Assembly (NCBI GenBank): GCA_963575645.1
Contig: OY754467.1
Span: 33,973,108-34,037,107, forward strand
From: Xanthostigma xanthostigma
Taxonomy: Eukaryota; Arthropoda; Insecta; Raphidioptera; Raphidiidae
Direction: 5' to 3'
DNA length: 64,000 nt
A program made the position numbers and the translations under genes. Below the pieces are notes generated by a model, which worked only from the letters and a program-made list of their open reading frames with translations, was not told the DNA's origin and searched no databases. Shown piece after piece: positions 48,031 through 59,758 of this stretch. How positions within the stretch are numbered: position 1 is the stretch's first letter; each line of letters begins with the position of its first letter.

Positions 48031-48398
48031 AATTATACTTTTTAAAGAAGAGATTAGAGATTCTGAAAAGGCAGCAATATCTGAAGGGAGATACGGTGAT
48101 TTTTGTTGCCTAAAGGAAAGCAACCGTTATAATATTCGTAACAATCAATAACTGTTGCATTTTTGGTGTCAAACTCATAACCGTGCAAAGTTACGAGAGC
48201 CTTTCATTTCACCAAAACATTTTAATTAACATACTAAATAAATCGCTCGAGACATTACCATAATACAATATTTTATGTAACACGACGCCACCAAACAAGA
48301 AACACCGGCATTTATAAGTAGTTTAGAGCATTATTAGAAGTAATACGAAAAAATATTCATAGTACGAAATTTTATTTTTGACGAAGCGTAAGAGTCTA
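48031..48398. other. Intergenic, nothing recognised
   Basis: AT-rich unique-looking sequence between a hAT MITE and a fold-back element; no open frame of note. Confidence 0.5.
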
Positions 48399-49435
48399 AA
48401 ATCCCGATTTGGCTCAATCTTCACCCATCGAGTTTTATTTGGTTGCCATTCAATTTCTTGGCACAGCTATTTTAAAAATTTAAGTTGTTAAATTCGTTCC
48501 ACGGTGTTGCAATAAAATTATCTACATTTCCATACAGTATGTAAACACGTAAGGTGCACATAGGGAAATTAACATTGGGAAAAAATGACTGGATCAGAGT
48601 GAGCCTTGAAATCTTGTTTTTCAATTTGACAGATACCTAATATTCTTTTGCAAAATGAATGTGTATACTACCGAAGAAAATATTCAAATGATTACAACAT
48701 AATCGGACTTTTTTTATTAATGGGACATTAAATTCCCAAAAATACTTAAATATGGTGCGAGATCAAATATCTCCGCCTATTCGTGTTAAACCATATTATC
48801 TTAGTTGAACCTAAAGACATTGGGTCACTGAATTACCAACGCGCATACGTCATACCAGTCAGACAATTTTTGAATGAAATGTTTCCAAACAGATGGAGTT
48901 GTTTTTTAGTTTTATTTTTGTACAAAAAAAATAAAATAATGATTTGTAATAGCTTTTTATTATTAAAAAAGCCAAGTAAAATAAAAATAAACCAAAATAA
49001 AATAGAAATCCTCAAGATTACCACGATAATTCAATAGAAATGACAATGATCCAAGTATTTTTTCCCAATGCTAATTTCCCTATGTGCACCTTACGTGTTT
49101 ACATACTGTATATGACAATATAGAAAACCCTATAACTGCAAAATACTAATTCAAAGGTGCCTATCTACCTGGTTTTATGCCAGGAATCAAAATTTCGACC
49201 AAACTTTGGCATTATATATACATATTTTACTTTCGATTAGTAATAAATTTATTTCAAAACTAGATAACTACATTTCAGAAATAAAGTTAACAACTTTAAT
49301 TTTATTTTATAAAATAGCTGTGCCAAGAGATTGAATGGCAAACAAATCATTCTTTCTTTATGAATACACTATATTATCAAAATTCAAATTTCATTAGAAA
49401 ACTCGATGGGTGAAGATCGAGCCAAATCGGGATCT
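48399..49435. repeat. Fold-back element with nested inverted arms
   Basis: The outer arms match in inverse (48400-48480: CCCGATTTGGCTC, CACCCATCGAGTTTT, TTCTTGGCACAGCTATTTTA; partner 49310-49433). A second inner pair also matches (48533-48585, CAGTATGTAAACACGTAAGG; partner 49065-49110). The right arm carries ~200 bp of extra sequence between the two. An open frame at 48783-49037 is Lys/Ile/Asn-rich and not convincing as a gene. Confidence 0.8.
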
Positions 49436-50030
49436 TAAACTATAATAAAAAAGCGTATTTTACAAAGTTCGCGTTTTATTAGGAGTTCATTGTTTTGTTT
49501 TTGTTAAATCAGTAATCTTGAGCTACTGTTAAAGTCTGCCGAAAATTTCATAAACAAATCTCCATAAAAATATTATGGTGACACTACTTTAGCGATCCTC
49601 TGATTCCTTTGACCGATATCGGTAGACGCTTTGCAAAAAAAGAAGAAAAACATGAAATTTTTAAAAGTATACTTTGATCTAAATTAGTTCTACCGTTCCC
49701 CACTTCTGGAGTCGGTAAAACAAGAAACTGATTTACACACTTTTGAAAGATTTTATCTTTGTGTCGATATATTTTTGAAATGTTGCGTGCGATATAAATG
49801 TTTCAATTTATCAAAGTTCACGTCCGTACAGCATGTGATGTTAAACATAAGTCGTGTTGTTTCTGAAACATTTACATGTTAATTACAGTGCCCACGCATT
49901 TTATCTATTTACAACTTGTCAGGTGCGTTCAAAATTAAGTAAATCGTATACCTATGTAATCTTGAAGCGTTTCAACTTTAGACGTGCGAATAGGATCTTC
50001 CCCAGTTTCAAAATTCCATATACATAAACA
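49436..50030. other. Intergenic with short repeat module
   Basis: 49681-49705 carries the inverse of the module GGGGAATGGTACTAATTTAG seen at 19535 and, as a variant, at 25857. Otherwise AT-rich with nothing recognised. Confidence 0.5.
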
Positions 50031-50465
50031 AATAATAATAATAATAATGCGTTTAACGTCCGTTTCTCAACTTTATGTCATAACAGACGCCATTCGCACC
50101 ATTACTATTTTCCATCTATCACATTTCCCGTTATTTTTTACATTTTTCCACTTCAACTAATCAATAGCAATGGGCAAATGAAGGAATTTTAGGACATTAG
50201 GATAAGTTAGGCAAATTTGGAGCATAGGAGGTTGATAGGTAATCGGCCATGGCCTTGAATAAGGAACCATCTCGATATTTATCTGGAATTATTGAAGAAA
50301 ACCATGGAAAACCTCAATAAGATGGCCGGTACAGGAATTACCGTTTCTCGGTGAGAGGCAACCGGAAAAAGTTCCAGCCACATCTGCCCCCGCCAGGATT
50401 CGAACCCGGTACCTCCCCGGAATGCGAGTTTAGTGCTCTCACCACTATGCTACACCGCTCGGTAT
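50031..50465 (-). mobile_element. tRNA-derived SINE, full length
   Basis: Read on the minus strand, the head at 50465-50390 has an A box TAGCATAGTGG (50452-50442) and a B box GGTTCGAATCC (50406-50396) at tRNA spacing. It is followed by a ~300-bp body and an (ATT)n 3' tail at 50048-50031. Flanks ATAAACAAATA and GTAAACTAAATA look like a slightly diverged target duplication. The RNA polymerase III promoter looks intact. Confidence 0.85.
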
Positions 50466-50676
50466 AATGTAAACTAAATATTTCGTTCTTATATCCTTCC
50501 TTTTAATTCCTAATAAGAATTGAAAAATTGGGTTCATTTCAAACACCTGAGCTTAGGCGCCATATAATGACGTCAAAACTATACCTAAACCAGTACTTCC
50601 GCGTCTAGATAAAGAAAGGTATGTCTATGGAAAAATACCGGTTTTCTGTATCTTTACCGGCCATTTCATTCAGCAG

Positions 50677-50918
50677 GACGAGCTCAAATAAGGGAATGGA
50701 TAAAAAAATCGGCACAAGACATACTGGAATCAGATTTCCAGGCAACAGCATGGCATAAGGTTTTTAGTAAAGGGTCGTCCCGAAAGATGACTGAAGAACT
50801 ACTACAAGTGAAAATTCTAGATTCCGCACTGAAAATCGTATCGGACATTCGAGGCGTTTGTGTCGTACGCGGCCCGGTACCAACATATAATCTATCCATG
50901 TACTTTATGACGTATTAA
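50677..50918 (+). CDS. Coding-like orphan exon or gene fragment, unknown
   Basis: After a possible acceptor (TTCATTCAGCAG) a plus-strand frame stays open for ~80 codons to a TAA at 50916-50918. Its composition is protein-like, not low complexity: RAQIREWIKKSAQDILESDF, then TAWHKVFSKGSSRKMTEELL, then KIVSDIRGVCVVRGPVPTY, then NLSMYFMTY. The open frame also extends upstream of the acceptor. It lies between two inverted SINEs, with no companion exon recognised. It may be a terminal exon of a host gene, a processed fragment, or part of an unrecognised transposon ORF. No family was recognised. Confidence 0.35.
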
Positions 50919-51142
50919 TGTACACGTTATTTCTTATAATACGGTTTGCCTTTCGACAGCAATGTATGTAGGCATAACTTGCTATGTCACAACAACTTGC
51001 TATACGTATGCTACGCGGTGAAGGTAACGGGTCGGCCACACATCGCCGATGCTCCAAGTTAATAATAATAATAATAAACGATTTTAGCGTAGGATTCGAT
51101 TTTTAAAACTAGTCTTCCATTCTCATCAAAAAACGAAATTAA

Positions 51143-51274
51143 AGTAACAGAACCGTCACAGTCATACGCAGTAACTAAAACGAAACTGTTTGTATCGGTT
51201 TTGGAACGCGTTTTCGCTACTGCGCATGACTGTGACGGTTCTGTAACCGTTCGCTGAGAGGTTGGAACAGAGCT
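51143..51274. mobile_element. Degenerate copy of the fold-back MITE found at 63518
   Basis: Shares AACAGAACCGTCACAG, a CGCAGTAAC core, the inverted CTACTGCGCATGACTGTGAC arm and the GGAACAGAGCT end. The left arm has lost its outermost bases. An (AAT)n tract at 51059-51077 lies just upstream. Confidence 0.7.
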
Positions 51275-51672
51275 AATAACAATAAGTAAATTCAAAACAA
51301 ATATTGAGATAAAAATGGAATAACTTTTAATGACATAGATGAGACCTTGTATTCATTCTGCCCCGGTGAGATGTTTCCGTTCTTTTTTTGGGAGTGCCGT
51401 CCAGTTTTCAAAGTTTTACTGTAAATTCATATTTCATGTTGATTATCGTTCCTCTTATTTGATTTTGATAATATAATAACGGGAAAAATGGAACCTATAT
51501 ATAAAAGATCAATTTGAAATTCAGTATATTATAGTAGTGTTGATCCAATAGAATGTCACGATCAAGGAAAATTTGGTTGATTATCAAGAAATAAGCTTCA
51601 CCAATGTTAAGCTTGTACAATTTACCACCATTTGACCAGCTTGAGGCTCTGAAGATAATAATTTTTTCAGAT

Positions 51673-52032
51673 ATAGCTGGGACTTTTTCCAGCTGCCTCT
51701 CGCCGAGAAACGGTAATTCATGTACGGACCATCTTGTTGAGATTTTCCATGGTTTCCCTCAATAATTCCAACTAAATATCGAGATGGTTCCTTTTCGAAG
51801 GCCATGGGCGATTACCTTTCAAACTCTTTCAAACTCCTATTCTAAAAATTTGCCTACCTTATCCTAATGTCCTAAAATTCCTTCATTTGCCCATTGCTAT
51901 TAATTAGTTGAAGTTGAAAAAATGTAGAAAATAACGCGGAGTGATAGATGGAAAGTAGTAATGGTGAGGATGACGTCTGTTATGAGATATAGTCGAGAAA
52001 CGGACGTTAAACGCATTATTATTAGTTATTAT
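51673..52032 (+). mobile_element. SINE copy 2, plus strand, tRNA head missing
   Basis: Aligns by eye with the body and tail of the minus-strand SINE at 50031-50465: TTTTTCCAGCTGCCTCTCGC, ATATCGAGATGGTTCCTT, CCTAAAATTCCTTCATTTGC, GAAACGGACGTTAAACGC and a 3' ATTATTATT tail. The tRNA-like promoter head is absent, as in a 5'-truncated retrotransposed copy. Confidence 0.8.
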
Positions 52033-52406
52033 TTCTTGATACGCAACCAAATCTTCCTTCATCGTGTCAATATGAAAGAAATAAAAGAACATCTGCATTG
52101 AATTGTCAATATTTCACGAGCATTTCAAATCAATTAGAATCTGAGACCAATTTGATATTTCGGATCGAAGGACCACCTGTTGATTTGAGTTGCATCGCTG
52201 TGTTCACTGAATTCGATTCACAGCGGTGACGAGATAAAAAAGAAAGAAAAAACGACCGTCAACTTTAATCTTGAAGTGAATAGGCTTATTCACTCAAATA
52301 ACCATTTAATATCTATGTGCGAGTATATATTATTTATATATATATTTATATACAGGTATATCAAAAATATTTAAAACTCAGTCCGATTAAGTACCTATGT
52401 TAGTAA
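52033..52406. other. Intergenic, no feature recognised
   Basis: Holds a TA-rich simple tract near 52320-52360 and a weak inverted pair around 52193-52228 (ATCGCTGTGTTCACTGAATT). Nothing gene-like was seen. Confidence 0.5.
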
Positions 52407-52852
52407 ACGCCGCTGCACTCGAGACTGGATTTGCCGCTAGATACCTGGCAAGATTTTGACTACTAGTTTTCTAGCGCTATTTTTCTTAATTGCTTTTATG
52501 TGCTCGCTTCACACGAGACGTCTTTTCAAGCTTGTTTTGTGTATAGATCTGGTTCGTGCGCGCAGTGATAGTTCAAATATAAACACAGAGCAAAACGTGT
52601 CCGTTGTCTGACTCTGAAACAAAATGACGCCCTGTTGGTTTAAGGGCGTTTGTTCATGTCGCCCACGTGACAAGATACTGTTTCCTGAGAGCAAGCAGAG
52701 GACCCAGCATTGAAAATAGCCCCTGTTCTAATTTTAAAATCTATTTTGTAAGCTAGCAGGCGAGCCGGCAGTGACATAATTTCCAGCCTCGTATCCAGCC
52801 TACCGGCCAGCAGAAGTTCAAGCAGTGTTTTCGGCCTCGTGTGCAGTGGCCT
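52407..52852. mobile_element. PIF/Harbinger-like MITE, copy at 52.4 kb (TAA target duplication)
   Basis: 446 bp; ends ACGCCGCTGCACTCGAGAC and (inverted) AGGCCACTGCACACGAGGC; TAA on both sides (52404-52406 and 52853-52855). Shares the CAAAACGTGTCCGTTGTCTG and GCCCACGTGACAAGATACTG internal blocks with the other copies. Confidence 0.85.
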
Positions 52853-52939
52853 TAAGTCTAAAGATAACAAAGATAGAAAGGCTTGAAACCAGACTAGATT
52901 GACATGATAAAGATAAACATGTCAGATTTACTTATAACT

Positions 52940-54101
52940 TTATCCTTCCATGCATTAATCCAAAACCGCCTAGGCATAACCGGTGCCATGCGAAGCACCT
53001 CATCTGCAGTTCTGGATATCCTTCTAAAACTCCCTGCATTACACCCATGTGTAATGGAAGAAGCAAGGTTGGAAGCGTCCCGGTTACAGAGAACATGGCA
53101 GTGGCGAGACACAAGAACTGGCCATACCCACATCACTGACACCATAGACGGAGACATACTAAACATGATATCCGACCATAGGAACCCAGTCTACAGCTTT
53201 AAAAGAACCTATACTACTATTATTTAAGATAGAGAGGAACTGAAGAAGTTAATTCCACGATTATCAAAAGGCCTCATCTGGTACACGGATGGCTCAAAAA
53301 TAACAAGTGGAGTTGGAGCTGGAATATATGAGGAGAGACCAAGGAGAGATGTTAATCTGCCTAGGTATTCATGCCACTGTATGTCAAGCTGAAGTAATGG
53401 CCATTACTGCATGTGCGCAGGAGAATATCGAGAAGGGTTATCAAAACCAACTCATCCACAGTCTCTCTGGCAGCCAGGCGGCAATCAAATCATTGCAATC
53501 CTACAAATTCAATGCAAAGCTGGTATGGGATTGCCTCTGTTCACTCAATGACGTGCGGGAACTAAGAACAAAGTATGTTTAATGTGGGTTCCGGGTCATG
53601 GAGGCAATGAGATGGCGGATAGCCTTGCTCGACAAGGAGCCTCTTCGAAATTCATTGGATCAGAACTGGTTTGTGGAATTACTTACACAAATATTCAACA
53701 ATCTGTCAAAAACTGGACCCGCAATCAGCAAACCACTTACTGAAGCTCGAATCCAGGAAACTTACATGGGAAAAGAATGTTTGTGGGCCCTTCAAACAGG
53801 CTTACAGGACTTGATCATACTCAGTAGACCTAAACTCAGGAAAGTGGTTGGGTTCCTAACTGATCATGCACCCCTGAAAACGCATCTACACACGATGGGG
53901 AAACGTCAGGAATCGACACAGTGTGGATTTTGCAAAATGGCGGATGAAACAGCCAACCATTTACTGTTTGAATGCGAGGCCCTAGCCTACAGGAGAACAG
54001 CCATCTTTGGATACATTGATGAGAGTGGAATAATTCCTCAAGACAATCTAGTCGCCAATCTTCTAGAGTTCATGAGAAGATCCAAACTATTGGAGGACTA
54101 G
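52940..54101 (+). pseudogene. Decayed LINE ORF2 3' part: RT tail, RNase H and C-terminal zinc knuckle
   Basis: Three successive blocks in different frames belong to the end of a non-LTR retrotransposon pol. First, 52940-53224, with RLGITGAMRSTSSAVLDILL and LPALHPCVMEEARLEASRL, the post-RT region typical of I/R1-group LINEs. Second, an RNase H domain, with WYTDGSKITSGVGAGIY near 53280 and WVPGHGGNEMADSLARQGA near 53585-53645. Third, the C-terminal cysteine motif CGFCKMADETANHLLFECEA near 53930-53990, ending EFMRRSKLLED at 54101. In-frame stops and at least two frameshifts show a pseudogene. The 5' part is missing: the fragment starts within 100 bp of a Harbinger-like MITE. Confidence 0.85.
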
Positions 54102-56085
54102 ATCCAGGTAAAGGGGGAGCACAAAAATCCTTATAGAATGACGTGCATTAACGGGCTATTAAACCATAACCTCTAATTTATTCATTCAATCTAAAACCGT
54201 TCGTGAACGTCAGGAGTATGCGCAGTGAAATTTACTGCAGCTGTCTCATTCTCATATATAATTATTGTTTCAACAGTAATCCATTTGCCAAGTTACAATC
54301 CAACGCATACACAAAGCAAGCGTCACGCGCCATCATCTAACGAAATACTCGTAACTAAACAATATTAACTAAATTCCGTTATCTAGATGTCGCCTTCAAC
54401 TGAAACCATGTTCAATCCAACCCACACAAACGTAACATCCTTCCATAAAACGCCGTCCTATAAAAGTGTCGTGCCAATTTCACGGTTTTACTCCCAACCA
54501 AAAGCGCCATTCGATGTTTCACATCAAAAATCATCAAGTCAGCGATTATATGGTTATGTAAGCGACAAGGACAAATGAACAAATGTCAAATAATCGTGAA
54601 ATGTTAACATTTCTTAACTCAGTGCTGTTAAAGCTTAGTAAATGTGTTAATTTAACACATCTAACTAAACAAGACTTAGTTAAGAACTACGCGTAAACTC
54701 TTTGACCTGCTTTAGTGTATGAGTGTAGGTTACTACGCATGTCAGATTCAACATAATCAGAAAACCTACTAACTCAGAAATTGAAATAACAACAAAAATA
54801 TTAGGAGCACTGTGGTTTGAATCTAATAAAAAATAGAGAATAGTTACTTCTTACCACAACAAGTTTATTAGTGGATGTACATTTCGAGAGCTATGCTCTC
54901 ATCTTCAGCAATACACTAAACTTGAGTTTATTTGAGTATTTTTTATGAAATAACAACTTTGTTGAATCCTAACGCAGATAAACGCTCTTAAAAATTACTA
55001 CTAACGTCGACGATTGGCTTCTCAACGGCTTCACGTAAGCGTAGTCATAATGGTGTACTCAAAGTAATAACTTTTTTATCGGTTTTTGACAGTTGACAAA
55101 AAAAAACAAAACAATATCACAATTTTTCCAGAGCCTGCTCATATTATATCATCTATTTTGTTAGGTAAAAAATCGATTTTGTGAATATCGATTATAAATC
55201 GTTAAAATCCACCTACCGCAATTCCGACACCCTGTTGAACATCTGCAGGTCGAGCCCTTTCAAACGACACCTCGATCGTCGAAATCGGTTCAGTTGTGTA
55301 GGAGGAGCACAAAAAAGTGCTTGCCTATCAATATATCGATTTGTAGTCAATTTGTTCCGCCTGCAAAAATAAACGTATTAAAAACATTAGAACGTATATC
55401 CAACAAAAAAAATCATCCTGTATATATCTGCACAGCGATGGAATGCTACAACTTTCACTTTCATCGACTTATAAATTTATTTATTTAATTCGTGTAATCG
55501 GTACATAATATTGTTTATAATGTTATTAAAATTTTGTTCTCCGATTTTTTTTTTGTTTTGTTTTTATCATCAACGCAAAATTTGTAGTATTTTTCCGATC
55601 ACAGCCTCCGTTTTATATTTTGAAAAATTCTACGATAATAATATTTTTTCTTGAGCTGTGATTTAATATATTGGGTTATAATAATAATCACATGACAAGA
55701 ATCTAAACAATATCGGTCAATAACTTCTTGCATTTCCCCCTATAAAATAGCATGTAAGATTATCCCGTACGCACTAGTGCGATAAAGTAAAACAAAAGTA
55801 AATATTTTTAAACTGGACATTCAAAGAACGTAAATTATAGATTCGTTCAGTGATAAAATAATTAAATCTTATATATTTTATAGTACTTACCTATTTGTGA
55901 AATTTATACAATAAATTAACTAGTAGTCTAATACTTCGATAACACAAAATTATATAGATTTGTCCGTTAATAATGCACTATCCGCAAATAGGAATAGCGT
56001 TTTCATAAAATTTGTAAGTCCAGTTCTTATTAATCGATTTTAATAAAATTTCAGGGATACGTTTTAATCTTTACTATGGGCTATG
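54102..56085. other. Intergenic, repeat remnants only
   Basis: Begins with the presumed 3'UTR of the LINE fragment that ends at 54101. A short hairpin CGAGAGC-TAT-GCTCTC lies near 54887-54903. The stretch 55246-55320 (AATCGGTTCAGTTGTGTAGG with GGAGCACAAAAAAGTG) resembles the tail of a non-autonomous repeat also hinted at near 58900-58975. No gene is seen. Confidence 0.45.
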
Positions 56086-56526
56086 TGCACGGAGGCGGAT
56101 TAACAAATTTTTCGATGCGAGCGTTTGCGGTGATCACTAGGGGAAACTTCGAACTCCAATTTTCCGTATGTCAGTGAGCAATGTTTATTAAAAGTGAAAG
56201 TAGTTATAATTTTATAAAGCTTTTTGATTACAAAGAAAACATAGGAAAACTAAGCGATCTGGAAATGCTTGTTGTGTTCCGAGCTGTTGCGCTGATGGCG
56301 ATTTAAGTAAAATAAAGACCATTGGCGCCCTAATTTGACGTTCCGCTGTCAGTGTAAACAAATTAACATCAGTTTTCCTTATTACATTTTTTTACACATC
56401 ATGGCCAACTAAAGTTTTTAACTTATCACCTTAGAAACATGTCGCGATTTCCATAAAAAGTTACTTCGATAATTCTCTATTACCTACTAGCGACGCTAAT
56501 AGTCTTCGTGCACACAGCCTATACGT
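56086..56526. mobile_element. Possible TIR element (GGCTRTGTGCACG ends)
   Basis: GGGCTATGTGCACGGAGGC on the left and the inverse of AGGCTGTGTGCACGAAGAC on the right enclose ~440 bp. The ends resemble, but are not the same as, the AGGCCGCTGCACACG family elsewhere in the window. No convincing target duplication or coding sequence. Confidence 0.4.
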
Positions 56527-56767
56527 TTATTGTGAAACAATTTTGTTATTTTTTTGGTGTTTCGGTCCAATTTTTTCCCTGAGCATAACCTTCGAAATAA
56601 CTCAAAAACGCGCATTTTAATTTGACTTTGTGTGGTGAAAAATTCAACCAAAGGCGAACATCGTTTAATCTTAAGAAAGTCAGAAGGTCGAGATTTTATG
56701 GTTCGACCCTAGATCCCGTCATCTGACCGACGCGACACCAATGGTGTCAGTGCCATGTACTGTGTAT

Positions 56768-57251
56768 TAGTGATGTGCCGGATCGTTAAAAATGTATATC
56801 CGCGGATACGGATCTGAATACGGATTTTTGGTTTCAAGATCCGCGGATACGGATCTTAACTTTCTTAGAGTACGCGGCGGTAAATATTGCACATCGACCT
56901 TTGGAAAGAGACTATCTGTTATGGGAAAAAGTTATTGACCTCTTTAAGAGTTAACTCTCATAACAGATTGTCTCTTTCCAAAGATCAATGTGCAATATCT
57001 CATTATAAAGATAGTTGATTTAGTACCTTTGAGTTATGTACTATTAGTATGGTACTCACTACGATAAATGTTTGCAATATAAAGGTGCCAAATACGATTT
57101 AAAAAAATAAAAAATAATCTGAATGGAATTTTCATTATTACCTAATCACCTATATATATAAAATTTATCTATGAATTGAAAATTAATAAGGTAAAAGATC
57201 CGTAAAAGATCCGCCAAAAACTAACGGATACGGATATTCGGCACATCACTA
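56768..57251. mobile_element. hAT MITE with exact 8-bp target duplication
   Basis: 484 bp with terminal repeats TAGTGATGTGCCG / CGGCACATCACTA, flanked by CTGTGTAT at 56760-56767 and 57252-57259. Subterminal GGATACGGATC repeats occur at both ends. A nested hairpin (56884-56999; arms containing CTTTGGAAAGAGAC and its inverse) occupies the middle. No coding sequence. Confidence 0.9.
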
Positions 57252-58219
57252 CTGTGTATACGCAAATACACTGAAAAGATATTAAACACGTAGATCGTAA
57301 AGATTTCAATGCTCAGATAGACGACAAATCCATTACGTATAAGTTATTACTGCAATAGTGTTATACATAACATTACAGGGATAATATAGGGATAGGTAGA
57401 CGCTCGATAACACGTTAGCATCTATTATATAGGATATTATATCTTCATTAATAATATGTTGATCACTGGTTTGATAAACAAATACCAGTATGACGTTCAA
57501 ATATCAATACATCATTTAAAATTATAACAGTGTTACTGCGTTATGTGCAGGTGCTAATTATGTCATCTAATTATATTAATATATCCTAACCTCAATCAGT
57601 GACATTCTCAGCATGGTATATTCCAGTACCTATAATATACTTGGTATTATATATATTATATTATTATTATTATTATGGTATTGTCCTGGATACCAAACCG
57701 TTACAATATTATACAGGCTCCAGCAGACATTTTAGATTTTAATTGATTGCGTGCGAGAGAATTAAATTAAAATAAATTGGAAATAATTCATTGGCGGAGA
57801 TATATAAGTTAAACCTTGGTACCGCATTAATGAAACGAGTTCATAACTCTAAAGAAGTTTCACTTCCCTGTGAGCCTATTTGAGTTTCACAGAGGCAGTG
57901 CAAAATCTCAGTCGCGAAAGCGAAGGCAGTACGATCCTTACTTGCACTGTAGAAATATGAACTCATTTTGGCAGGGCTGCAGGATTTTCACAGTATTAAA
58001 AATACACGTTTTCTAAATTGTATTAAAAAAAGGCAAAACGTAGCGGAGAATTGGGACTTTACTGTACAACAGATATTCAACAGTATTTTCTTCTTTTTTT
58101 TTGGAAATGATATTCGGAATCGAAAATGAAGTCGAAAACATTTTCGATGTTCATTTGCGCTGTAGCGAGTTACAACCTAATCGTTAATAATTTCTATGTC
58201 TTGAACACATCACATAATA
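57252..58219. other. Intergenic, no feature recognised
   Basis: AT-rich. Contains short microsatellite-like (ATT)n runs near 57655-57680 and the string GAAACGAGTTCATAACTCTA near 57832, which recurs as GAAACGAGTTCGTAACTCTA near 40427. I see no gene. Confidence 0.5.
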
Positions 58220-58633
58220 TCTATATAATACTTATATAAAATTCTCGTGTCACAGTTTTGGCTGCGCTATAATCTCCGATACCACTGGACAGATTTGAAT
58301 GAAATTTTGTCAATATGTCTTGCTTGGTGCAACTTACGCTATAGGATAGTTTTTATTAAATATTTTGTACAAAATGACGGTATTTTCTCAAAAAAACTGT
58401 TATAGTAACATGTACCTAACGACATCTAAAAGAATTTACTCAAAGCTATTAGTTCAGAAAAACAAAAAAAAACTGTTTTAGTACCAAGTAGCGACATCTG
58501 TTAGAACTCAAAGCTATTAGTTCAGAAACAAATGTGGTATCAGCTATTAGTTCAGACGCCGGACCGCAAAAGAAATACATTTTTCAGAATTATAACTATC
58601 GCACCCGGGTGAAACCGGGACGGACCGCTATAG
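58220..58633 (+). mobile_element. Helitron-like non-autonomous element
   Basis: Starts A|TCTATATAATACTTATATAA and ends with ACCCGGGTGAAACCGGGAC, then GGACCGCTATAG|T. The start-of-TC, 3' GC-rich hairpin and A/T junction resemble Helitron relatives. The terminal CTATAG differs from the usual CTAG, so the assignment is moderate. No coding sequence. Confidence 0.5.
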
Positions 58634-59187
58634 TTATTAATAATTTATAGGCAGGCTATAATATCAACTATTATGAAATAAATTTATTATTATCACTCAT
58701 TTAAATTCAGTTCGTGGCCTACTCCAATCTCTCGCAATGGTAACAATATATACCTATGTAGTACCTGCATTTTGTGTTATGTACCTGCAAGTAATTATTA
58801 TATATTTCAAATTCAACAATACAGGTGGATTTTACACGAAATCTCGTTAATTAACAATGACTTGACTTTGTTAGGGTGCCTATCGAAGCTTACTAACGTC
58901 GGTATGATCCAAAAGAGATTTAATCAAAATCGACGCAGCCGTTTTTTGTTTAAACAAAAGGAGTACAAAAAAGTGTATCTTAGAATTTTTCCAAAAATAT
59001 TTCCCAGGTCTAATTCAATATTGGTCATACTGCAAGGAAGTTGGTCGTGTGGGCCTCATACCTATCAAGGGTCGCGTTTGTAGAGTCCGAATAAACGACC
59101 CACCTCACGGCTTGTTTTCTGAGACACTACTTTATCATATTATAATTTTCACTGATTTTTCACTCGGCACTTTGTAGAACATGGTTA

Positions 59188-59418
59188 ATAACAAACAATA
59201 AAAACACACTTGAAAATTATACAAAATATTTTCTTTCTCTCAACAATCGTTGACAATCAGTCCATCTTCAGGAGTACAGACATATTATGTCTGTACTCCT
59301 GAAGATGGGCTGATTGATATGTCTGTACTCCTGAAGATGGACTGATTGTCCGAAACGATTGTTGAAAGAAAGAAAATATTTTGTATAATTTTCAAGTGTG
59401 TTTTTATTGTTTGTTACT
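59188..59418. repeat. Fold-back element with ~95-bp arms
   Basis: Left arm 59188-59285 (AACAAACAATAAAAACACAC ...) is matched by the inverted right arm 59316-59418. A third copy of the inner ATGTCTGTACTCCTGAAGAT module lies between them, so the centre has undergone local duplication. Confidence 0.85.
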
Positions 59419-59758
59419 CCTTTTTCAGTTTCATATGATCATATCCTTTGGAAATACAAATCGCTGTCGACATTGTTAATTTATTATTGTTAGATACTTG
59501 AATAAAAATATTTAATTTTCATAAATCAACATCAATTTTATTAGTTGTTCAATTTAGTAAATTAGAAATAGGTAGGTTTTTGTTTAATTATGCAAGCTGG
59601 ATAATAATAAGAAAGTGCTCTAAAGCTAAACTACATAGTTCTAAAAATTCGATCATAGAGGACACTATAAACTAAGCATTTAAAATTTCTAAATAGATAC
59701 TTATTATGACTTTAAAAAACTCCTAGATGGCAGTTGCCAGTTATAAGATAATAAGATT

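Noticed and set aside
48783..49037. 84-codon ORF as a gene
   Set aside because: Low-complexity Lys/Ile/Asn-rich sequence inside a fold-back element.
52894..53166. Minus-strand ORFs over the LINE fragment
   Set aside because: The plus strand has clear LINE RT-tail and RNase H motifs; the minus frames are shadows.
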